Source of the DNA: Valencia hispanica
Lineage: Eukaryota > Chordata > Actinopteri > Cyprinodontiformes > Valenciidae
Assembly (NCBI GenBank): GCA_963556495.2
Contig: OY747711.1
Coordinates: 39,288,914-39,352,913, forward strand
Direction of reading: 5' to 3'
DNA length: 64,000 nt
The position numbers and the translations under genes were made by a program. The notes beneath the pieces are model-generated. The model did no database searches. It had not been told where the DNA came from and saw nothing but the letters and a program-made list of their open reading frames with translations. Below are positions 55,088-64,000 of the stretch, piece by piece. Each line of letters opens with the position of its first letter. Positions within the stretch are counted from its first letter, which is position 1.

Positions 55088-57095
55088 AAGTTAATGTACA
55101 TTTCCTAAAAGTTTTTGAGCTGATTTTTGTAGTCTGTGTTTCTTGATTTCTTCTGTTTCAGACATGAGACAGCAAAGTGAGACTGAGAGGAGAGACAGGA
55201 TGGAAAAACTGTTTTGTTTGTTGTCACATTTGTTCTTTAGTTGTATATTTGATATAAATAAACTAACTATACAACTAGTGATTCTCAATAACTACTCAGC
55301 CCAGTGTCCATTTTATTGTTTATTTTAATGTAATTTTCATGTTGCTCCAGAGCGTACATGGGGATATGATTCGGGGGAGGGGGTATAAATATTGAACTTG
55401 TGTGTGTCTATCAGGGGCGGGGAGGGGGGGTATATGTGGGGCTAATTTTTATTTTTTATTTTGTAAATCACTTTGAACTGCATTTCACTGTATGAAAGGT
55501 GCTTAAGAAATAACATTAACTAATTTTATTAACAGTTTTATTAAAAATTGCTTTTAACATAACCATAAACCCAAGTTGGAACATTTTAAAAATGTCACAT
55601 GAATAAAAATAAAACAAAAGAATTTGTACAGGACACAAAAGTAATTAGAGAAGGAAAAATTGTGTGGCTCATTTGATATTTATAAACATACAGGATGAAC
55701 CTGAATAAATGTTTCCTTGGCCATTTAAACTTTAATAGAATAAACAGGAAGTATCTGGCAGACATGCTGGATCTACTGATTTCAAAAGACCAATTAAGGT
55801 CAGTGATGACCTTAGGCTCCTCCTCCAAATAGTCAAAAGTATTTTACTCGCTCGCGCAGAGTTTCTTTTCGAGGGCGCAGCCTCTCCTAAGATTTACCCT
55901 CACGCGTGTATGAAAGGTTCGAGTAGAGCGCGTGTGAGGTGAAATCCACATGCGTGGGTCATTGGATACTCATGAGATGAATTCTACACGCACATGAGCA
56001 ATTACGTGCGTGCCTTGTTGAATGAGGGTTGAAAATCTCGCTCGGGATTTTTGACTGAAATATAATTCCATATATCTGCTTCAGATGACTGCAGTTGAGC
56101 AGAAGCCTGTTTATCAGCTATCAATTTAAAATGTTTTGTGCTGAAGCAGGGAAACACCTAAAATATGCAGGGCAGTGTGCCTTCAAGAATAAAGTTAGAA
56201 AACACTGGTATAAAATACCGTACAAGTAATTTGGACCAAAGCAAGTATGGGAAGCCAATCGTACCACAATTTAATAAATCAAAATTTCCCATAATTGATA
56301 TTTATACATGTGAAAAAAATTATTAAGCTTGAGTTGCATTTGCCAAATAAATGTATCTGTTCCTGTCCACATTTCTATTTTTCTTATATTTAAAATGTTA
56401 TTAAGTTTTTACCTCATGGCTGTGTGCTGAAGATATCATGAATATAATGTTCCCCCCACTGACAAATCTCTCAGAGGTGTTAACACTACAATAGAAAAGT
56501 AGAGTTAGCCTCTTTGAGCAATTTAAAGTTGTCTGCAGCTGAGTTGCTGTGGAAAGTAACCAGTCAGATATTAGCATTTATTTATTGAGACACCGCAACA
56601 AGGTAAATAATTTCACAATGTACTTCATAACACTTGCTTAATCAGCTACCAGCTCTTCTATGGTCTTTTTAATGTCTATTGTTTCAGATCAACATCCCTG
56701 CCCTCCAGCACTCTTAACAGCAGGAGCACCAACCCCTCTACAACAGTTGAAGGTAACATTTTCAGGTAAAAAATAGACTGCATTTGCTTTGCATGGTCCT
56801 CACTTAAAGACCTCATAACACGAAGTTGACATTTTTAAACATAACATAAAACAAAGAAATCTGAACCCAATGGACTATGTCAAAGTCATAAACACGCCTT
56901 GTATAATCCTACTGAGAGCAAAAAAACGCCGCGGTGACTAGCATTTTACTACTGTATCACTGCGCACTGAACAACAGAAAGCCAGAAGTGACGTTAGGGA
57001 GAGAACGCATTCTGTTTGTTGGCACATTTGACAGCGTCTTTTCAGCTGTGACTGGGACCGCTATTTTCTGTTTTTGACAAAGAAAAGTGATCGCA
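55088..57095. other. Possible terminal exon, then non-coding DNA
   Basis: TTCTTCTGTTTCAG|ACATGAGACAG at 55161 opens a frame DMRQQSETERRDRMEKL and a polyadenylation-like ATAAATAAAC follows at 55255; it could be the last exon of the gene whose exons lie at 49.8-50.1 kb. At about 55455-55515 AAATCACTTTGAACTGC..GAAAGGTGCTTAAG resembles an L2/SINE 3' end. A second candidate exon (TTGTTTCAG|ATCAACATCC to GAAG|GTAACA, 56688-56751, Ser/Thr-rich) was noted. All are low confidence. Confidence 0.3.
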
Positions 57096-57290
57096 ATGCC
57101 TTGGTGTTGTGTTGGGGGATTTTGCTCATATACATACAAGGACTATGTCAGTTTATTTAAGTTTCCCAAAGACCCAGAGTTACTGTCTAAGTGGGTGAAA
57201 CAGGTCAGAAGCACCCATGAGTAGTGGGCTCCCTCCTCCTCCTCTCTCCTCTGTTCGGAACATTATGAGCCGAATGGTTTTTATTACTAT
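57096..57290 (+). pseudogene. THAP-domain fragment with one nonsense codon
   Basis: The ATG at 57096 starts MPWCCVGGFCSYTYKDYVSLFKF, then FPKDPELLSKWVKQV. After 43 codons comes TAG (57222-57224), and the same frame continues WAPSSSSLLCSEHYEPNGF. Together these show the THAP C2CH signature: Cys in PWCC and GFC, the FPKDP turn, the invariant Trp in SKW, and C-S-E-H with a following F. THAP domains are zinc-dependent DNA-binding modules of P-element-like transposases and host regulators. The position of the stop matches a Gln or Lys in relatives (E-x-W), so one substitution may explain it. Downstream frame is closed by further stops; no transposase body was recognised. Confidence 0.65.
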
Positions 57291-58950
57291 GATAAAGGAA
57301 TCCCTGGGTTTTTTAGTGTATGTTGCTGCCAGCAGCTTTGCCTACAGTTGTCAGCAGGAGTGTGACAGCGTGTGGCGGCGGTACCGTGGTGGTGCTCGTG
57401 GACTGCGATGCGACACTGACGGCGTCAGCATCGCTACTCCTACAAGCTCGACTTCCACTGACTGCCCAGTTAGATCTCGTGTTTCCAGAAGCATAGGCTC
57501 ATTTTAGCCGGGGACACCAGGGACATGTCTCCACCACTTTTCTAAACCTGATGAATTTCTTACCAGCGCAGATCTAACATCCACTTGTCCTCCCAGCACA
57601 ATTTGCACATAATCATTATCTGAACGGACTATTATTTAAATGAATCCATTGCACTTTCTCATACAGTCATGATTTCTTTCTGCGCAGATGCTGCAGCGTT
57701 CTTTGCAGTGGATACATCAAGGTTTTAGTCCGTATGCAAACATGTTCAGAGCAGAGTCCCGCAGTGCCGCTGGTACCCGTTTCAAGATGGAAAAATACAT
57801 CAATTACATTTTATGGCTCTGGCTGAAGTTTCTTTACTGTAGGTTAAAAATATTAATTTAATACTTCTGTTTGTTTACGACTCCCAAAGAGATGGTGTTG
57901 ATATATTGTGTTTGTGGGGAGAACATAGCAGAATATTCCCCCAGCTTTGCGCTGACAGCGGAATGTTCCCGCTATCCTGCGCTGCCAGAGAGATTTTTCT
58001 GCGACTAAATTTGTGATTCAGGAACGGAGAGCGCAGATAAAGCCAGGGACTGTGGACAATATTTTGTTTCTGCAAAGAGATCTCTGCATTAAATTAATTT
58101 CAGATGTACATGTTTCAAAGAATTAAAAGGGACATGATTCATTGTAATATAGGCTAATTTACAATCCTTTGGGGATTGTGTTATTTTCTGTCTTTGATCG
58201 GTTTTTTAAAACTGTAGCCTAATGGAAAAATGTAAAGGCCATTGTTAGCAGGGCTCCTTACTGTGAGGCAGGGAAATCGAGTGAGAAAATGAAGCAGGAC
58301 ATCAAACAAAAGTTCACTTTCTGACGAGCGGCTCAACCACTCCACTACTCCATCAGGTAGTGAGTGCATTCATAAAAAGGAATAGGAATACCATCTGAGG
58401 TGTTTGTGTGATGAGCTTTTGCCGTCAGTTTATTATGACGCAACCTCTATTCATCAGTCAGTACACTAATCAGAAACACCTGTGGACCCGAACGTCCTTC
58501 ATTGTGAAAGTGTACAATTTACGCCACTGACCACTTGATGCAGACGCACAGTCATTTTCAACTTTATGCAGTTTAGGAAACTGAATTAATCAAAAAAGAT
58601 TCTAATGAGAGCATCTGAGCATCACCATCTCAGACCTGGACACCGTACTCAATGCAACGCTATTTCCTCCTGCTGAGGCTATAAGAAAGTTGAGAAAGAA
58701 GTGGTGCTTGTTATTCCAGTCTGCGGTGTGCGACCGGAGTGGATTCAGCATCCCTTATGCACAAGCAGGTGCTTAATTCACGTCCATAGACCATGAGGAA
58801 GTTGTGAGACTGCAGGTAAAATGTTCATATTTAGTACATGTTTTCATCTGCTCCATGTGTGATGGCATGATGGAGATTCTTTGTTCAGATTGTTCAGACT
58901 GAATATTAACTAAAATGAACGAAGAATTAAATATGTTGAGGCTATGGCCT
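57291..58950. other. Unannotated non-coding DNA
   Basis: No motif-bearing frame, repeat boundary or RNA gene recognised. Confidence 0.4.
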
Positions 58951-58951
58951 T

Positions 58952-59044
58952 TACTGAACGAACTGGATCTCCCAGCATCCTTTCACTGAATGAACTGCAT
59001 CTCCCAGCATCCTTTCACTGAACGAACTGCATCTCCCAGCACCC
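58952..59044 (+). repeat. 32-bp tandem repeat, about three copies
   Basis: Units of ACTGAACGAACTGCATC followed by TCCCAGCATCCTTTC occur three times with few changes. Each contains ACTGCATCTCCCAGCATCC, similar by eye (15 of 19) to the ZNF143/THAP11 promoter motif. A TATA-like GATAAAAG lies about 60 bases downstream (59101). Confidence 0.6.
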
Positions 59045-59949
59045 ATTGCGCTGCCCTCGACCCATTGCATTGGTCTGTGGCCAGTGATGACATCACAGAG
59101 TTGATAAAAGCAGCGCGAAGATTGAAATCTTCGTCTTTTGGTTCCCAAGCGGTGCCTGTTAGGAGATGCTTTAATCAACTGCTAGCATTTTCCCTTCAAA
59201 CCTGCTGGACCAGGAAGAACTTCCCTTTTAAACTTCGAAGTGAATCGGCCGATCAAACAGACTCCCCATCAGCACAACCAGGGAGTCAGCTGGCCATCTG
59301 AGCTCTATTGAAATCGGCCCTGAGTCCCTCAGCGCCTAAAGTCGGACGTCCGCTTTTCTGACCTCGGTTTTGCGCAAACCGCTCCTTTAAACTGGACACT
59401 TTCTACGTTCTTCGTCGTGGACTGTGGAGAGCTGCCCCCACCAAGTAGGATTTAACTGATTTATATCTTCTGGGTCTGGGTATAGGAGAGGTCTTGACGG
59501 TTAATATCCGTTTTCTGTTGGTTAAAATAAGTCTGTGAACTTGTTAACCACTGTTATTCTTCGTCATCTGTCGCTGTACACCCACCCTGAATATGCATGC
59601 TTTTTGTGTTTTATTATTTGACTTTGGTTGCAACCAGAAGCAGTATATTATATTGTATTATTTCCTTGTTTGTTTATTGTCCGCTGCGGTCGGCGCGTGT
59701 CTGTTTAGACAGGTCGCGTGGTCCGTTCTCCGTCGCCCCCGTTTCCTTTGTCCAAGCCACCATTGCTAATGAAACTAGCCTTTGTTGAATCGCCACACGG
59801 TCTTCCTTTGTCTTTCTTTGTGAACTGATCGCGTCATCAATAATTATATTAATATTAAATTATTGATTATAATTATTGATGCTCAATAAACCAAACAACT
59901 TTTTATTATTAGTAGTTACAACAAATAATATTGAATATGTTTCAGATTT
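59045..59949. other. Possible LTR-like or transcribed region, unresolved
   Basis: GC-richer than the flanks, with a TATA-like motif at 59101 and a CAATAAACCAAAC polyadenylation-like signal at about 59883. The spacing would suit an LTR or a short non-coding transcript, but no TG..CA ends, duplication or partner LTR was found. Confidence 0.3.
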
Positions 59950-60379
59950 CTGTGACAGACACACAAGACAGTCAGCTGCGGCTAGGGCTCTTCAGCAGAG
60001 AGCCAGTTTGTGTGAATTTACAGGGTCTCGGAGCTGACTAATCAGGCTTTAGGCCAGTGTTAGAAACGGCCCCTTAGTAGAACACACTTCACTAAATAAA
60101 GAAATAATAGTGGAAATGTGGAAATAAATAAATAAATGTGGAAATAAATAAATAAATGTCGAAATAAATAATTAAATACATGTGGCGATAAATAAATCTG
60201 GAAATAAATAAATTTGGTGATAAATAAATGTGGAAATAAATAATTAAATGTGGAAATAAATAATTTCTTTATTTATTCCCACATATATTTATTTTCAACT
60301 GTATTTACCCATTTATTTATTTATTTATTTCTGCTGAAGAGCGCTAGCCGCAGCTGACTGTCTTGTGTGTCTGTCACAG
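59950..60379. mobile_element. 430-bp MITE with about 50-bp inverted repeats
   Basis: The arms 59950-59999 and 60331-60379 are inverted copies (CTGTGACAGACACACAAGAC..TTCAGCAG). Between them lie GGAAATAAATAAATAAATGT-type tandem units in one orientation and TTTATTTATTTATTT in the other, so the centre can also fold. No clear target duplication; superfamily unknown. Confidence 0.7.
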
Positions 60380-61076
60380 AGTTGAGCTACTCAACCGCTG
60401 GAATTTCACAGTCAAATACACCAGGCCTGTCCCTGACAGGGAGGTCTCCTGCAAACAACAGACAAAAACAGATGTGCTTTATTTAGGTGGTGAGGTGCTG
60501 GGGCGCAGGGTTAGCAAGTGAAGGCTAAACCTACCCGTCTAGCTTCTAGCTTAGCTAGCGCGAAGCTAGAGGGTAGGTAGCACCTCACAACCGAGCGCTC
60601 AGCCCGTCTTCATGTTTCCACTGACGTTTTTGACGTTTGACAACCACCTGTCCATGTCTCCTATTGCATTCCCCACTCAGGACCGCGGTCAAGGGAGTAG
60701 ACAAATGAGTCAAGCCAGCCGTTTGTGCAAATGAATACTTATGTGCTTTAGTCCTTAGGATGAAAGTCTAGATCAGCCAAATCAGACAAGTTGGTGTCAG
60801 TCAGTAAAACATGATTGGTTCATCTTGACTTTAAACCAAAGCCTAATATTTGAAGCTCTCAAATTATAACAGTGTGCAACTTTAAGGTATAGGTAAAATT
60901 TAGTTAGCAGTTGTGTTTTATTGAATTGTAGTTTCATTCCTCAGAAATGTAAGTTTATTTTCTTTGTTGGGCTTTTCAAGTAAAACTGGAGATGGACTCC
61001 TCCTTAGACGCTCTTAGGAATCAGAAAATGTTTTGCAAAATATGTTTGACCCTCTCATAGTAAACAGTGTAATGGC

Positions 61077-61080
<4 letters not shown>
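60380..61080. other. Unannotated non-coding DNA
   Basis: Contains a small hairpin at about 60538-60572 (CTAGCTTCTAGCTTAGCTAGCGCGAAGCTAG). Nothing else seen. Confidence 0.4.

Positions 61081-61170
<90 letters not shown>
61081..61170. repeat. (AT)n microsatellite
   Basis: About 90 bases of uninterrupted AT; open frames across it are artefacts. Confidence 0.95.
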
Positions 61171-61171
<1 letters not shown>

Positions 61172-64000
61172 CCTCCCGTATGAGCCTTGCAGAGGAGAGT
61201 TAACATGTACACAAAATGGAACCACGTGGAGTTGAGGGCATTGCAGCTGAACATTAAAGTTACTTTCAGCTTATGTAAGTTTAATTCTCATTGACATGGA
61301 GAAATATAGCTGTGAGCCACACCATGTTCATTGCAATTAGGATCACCAAACGGCATCCACGATAAAATAATCCTGCTGTGCGATCCACCCGTCTTTCCGT
61401 CCGTCAGTCAGGCTGGGAGCGCTCTTTTTCCTCACTGAGGGTCAGGGACAGTGAGGGGTCATTAAACCAACAGTGAGAAATCTTTGTTAGGCTTACTTTC
61501 TGGAGAATATTGCTGAGAGACGAGGCGAGAGAAGCTTAATGTGAATTTCAAATGTGTCTGAGACGTGCAGGGGCTTAATGATGAAAAACAGCATATCTTG
61601 GCGAGAGGACCTTTCAGTGCTGCCAAATTTTCAAAAGTGCTGATCTAATAAAACCTGCTGCTGCAGGTAATTCCAACTTTATGCTTTGAATTAGATGTGT
61701 GACTTTTATGAGAGACACTTTCAGAGGGAACAGTTGGAGACGACATTTTTACAAAGAAAAGGTTCACTTGCAAACCTTCGGTTCCAGCAATAACCTGTGG
61801 AAAAACCTCAATTCTCTACTGCAATGAAAGATGCTTTAATACTGTTTAAATCAGATTTCACATACTTATAACAATCTCAGGGCAATTCTAGACAGTATAC
61901 ATACATTTTTCCCAATCCGACACATTTGGATAAAAATATTTCTCAAAGTAGATGTAAAAGTAAAAGCCAATACTATGGGAACTCTAAATTAGAAATAAGG
62001 GTTTAAAATAAAATAAAAACATTCTGTATCCTGGTGTTTCAATATGTTTCAGAAAGATATAGGTAAACATGTAAATATTTATATGATGTTTCTTATGAGC
62101 TTTATATTTAAATAATGATCCAGGTGTATGAAAAGCGCCTTTGTTCAAGAGTAGAAACTAATGAAACTAATAAAAGATTGTGACTGGAGGTCTGAAGTTC
62201 TTTCTTTTATTGAAAAAGACAAGAAAGTGTGAACAAACTGAAAAACTCTTATCAACTATTTATGAAAGAAAAAAAAAATCCTACTGATAGCCTATGTTTA
62301 TTTTACCAGGCTAACTAACAACAGTCAGTCTGTTAACATGACTGCCTGCCTGACATAAATGTCACCCAAGCAGCTCATCAAGGATACTGAAGAGTAAAAG
62401 GAGAGCTAAACCACATCGAACAGAAAATACCACTTGTAAAGACTCGTAAATAAAATACACATAAGCGTGACATCACTCACGATGCCATTTCGAATTCAAA
62501 CGCAAAAGTACGTTGTAACAGGTTTGCATTGAACCACACTGTCATGGTCAATGTAGTTTGTTAGTCTGTAGTTTCTTCTCTTGCAGCTTGTCTTGCAAGC
62601 AGCAGCAGCCTTGAGACCGGGAGCTGACTCTAACAATAATCTTTATAATAACAACAGTTACATTTTTATTCATCACCCGATAAGAAATTTCATGTCACAT
62701 TAGCTTACTTTCCTAATGTGGCATGTTTTGTTTTCCTGTTTATTAACCTGAAAATAGAGTATTTCCCCCAATAGTTTCAAGAGGAAAACCACAGCTCATA
62801 AATAGGCAACACAATAGGTATTTGTACAAAAATATTCAGAGTGAAAGTTGCTTCTCTAAACCAAATGCAGCCATTTGGAATATATGTAAGAGGTCTGTTA
62901 TTATTCCGTCCACTCGCAAGCCCATCTCATTGCTCCGTTTTGTGTTTTGAATGATGTCTTCAGTGGATCTGAAGAGTGGAGCGAGGAGGGAAAAGGGATT
63001 TAAATACATCTCGTCCATTTTGTATTAGTGCCTTCATATCCTAAAGCTTTTCATCTTCTGTATTAAATGACATGACTGTTTGTGCACTGCCTTTCTTGCA
63101 GCTTTTAGTGACACCTTGGCATCAACGCTTCAGTAAATAATCGTTAAAACAGACTCTGGTGCTGACCGAAAGAGATTCAGAAGAGGTGTTGTGTTTGTTT
63201 AGCTTGTGGTCAAATTCTTTTCTTGTCAGTGGACTGCTTTCTGCATCAGAAGCTTTAGAGTTTTGCTCATCCCACCTGTTTTCGTTGTTTTAGCTGTTTC
63301 AACCAACTAAAGTAGAGGTAGGATCATGGACCCGTGTTACGAGGACTCTCAGCCTTTTCATTGAGTTTTATATACTGCAGTGACCCTTCCTGCCTTAAAT
63401 TCATGCTGCTTTTGGAAACAGTATTTGCATTTGTGACAAAGCAGCTGACAAATTCGTTTCACCACGTTGAAATAAATTCATTCGCTGCCCCATATTCTTC
63501 TTTTAAATTTGTTTCGGGCTCCTTCATCGCCAACTGTATTCAGTCTGACTGCTTAAGAAGATTACGGCACAAGCCTGAGACCATTTTGTATTTGCTATAG
63601 CTGTAGCCTAAAGTAACATTTTTGATGATCCATTTTGGAAAAATGAAATATCTCTACCAGTCAAATACCTGTGTAATGCAATTGTCAAGCTGGATACAAA
63701 TGGAAATAAGTGTCACACTGAAAAATGTGTAAAAACAAGTAATCACTATAATCTAAAAAAACCTACCGCAAAACATTCTTTTTGTCAATAACATACAGAA
63801 ATTATTATCATAATCTTCATCATAAATATTATGCACATGTAAGGGTAATATGTAGTAAAAACACTTGTAAAAAAATATTCAAGACAAGTTTTGAAAATGT
63901 TTTGTGTAAACACTTTGTCAGCGACATCTTAAAACCTGAGCCTCTATCTAGACACACAGAAACACTGCAATGCAGTACAACGGTTAAAGCACAACATAGT
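61171..64000. other. Unannotated non-coding DNA
   Basis: No gene, repeat pair or RNA recognised. The longest frame (63334-63600) has no motif or good start context. It is probably ordinary intergenic or intronic DNA. Confidence 0.45.

Noticed and set aside
61021..61254. 77-codon minus-strand frame
   Set aside because: Generated by (AT)n; no motif.

Overview
The window is repeat-packed vertebrate genomic DNA, almost certainly from a ray-finned (teleost) fish. The evidence is the mix of elements: an L2-clade LINE with an SGNH-type ORF1, two Rex1/Babar-like LINEs, RTE/Rex3-like 3' ends tailed by GGAT repeats, a Tf1/sushi-type Ty3/gypsy chromovirus, a Tc1-like transposon opening with CAGCAAAAAAAGAA, and several PIF/Harbinger, hAT and TTAA-type elements. 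AT content is high, (AT)n microsatellites are long, and candidate introns use eukaryotic GT..AG signals. No rRNA, tRNA, CRISPR array or bacterial-style operon was seen.

Layout. 1-2.7 kb: a Tc1 relic holding a nested TTAA element and a solo LTR. 4.7-9.5 kb: a nearly complete L2 LINE (ORF1 intact, ORF2 frameshifted). 9.6-13.7 kb: two large TIR elements with younger insertions inside. 15.4-17.3 kb: the only long ORF that is not transposon-like, a 629-residue single-exon coiled-coil protein with an X-box-like motif upstream. 19-20.7 kb: a long-TIR element. 22.5-25.3 kb: a decayed Rex1. 25.5-26.3 kb: a foldback element made of two mirrored 5' ends. 27.2-29.5 kb: a BED-type hAT relic split by a Harbinger-type MITE. 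30.2-31.6 kb: Tc1 and REL-endonuclease LINE fragments around (AT)n. 32.3-33.2 kb: a TTAA element with a 120-bp hairpin. 34.4-38.8 kb: a Harbinger-like element with a Myb-type relic, itself carrying a MADF-exon Harbinger element and a 1.5-kb Tc1 with an open transposase. 39.6-49.2 kb: a 9.6-kb palindromic composite with mirrored 152-bp tandem arrays, a spliced Myb/SANT gene in the middle and a Rex1 inserted in one arm. 50.1-55.1 kb: an essentially intact, recently inserted chromovirus. 55-64 kb: mostly unannotated non-coding DNA with a THAP-domain relic, a possible promoter with three 32-bp repeats, a 430-bp MITE and an (AT)n tract.

How the parts work together. The elements form a layered insertion record; many target-site duplications can be read directly (ACTTC, TTAA, TAA, TA, CTGTAGGA, a 15-bp Rex1 duplication, TGCTC). 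The best-preserved functional unit is the chromovirus: matched 343-bp LTRs, an 11-nt self-priming complement placed where the transcript should start, a gag start codon inside the primer site, a canonical -1 slippery site between gag and pol, all Pol catalytic residues and a C-terminal chromodomain. The best candidates for something undescribed are the 9.6-kb palindromic composite, the orphan coiled-coil gene and the double-5'-end foldback element. All identifications come from reading motifs by eye; no database search or alignment program was run.
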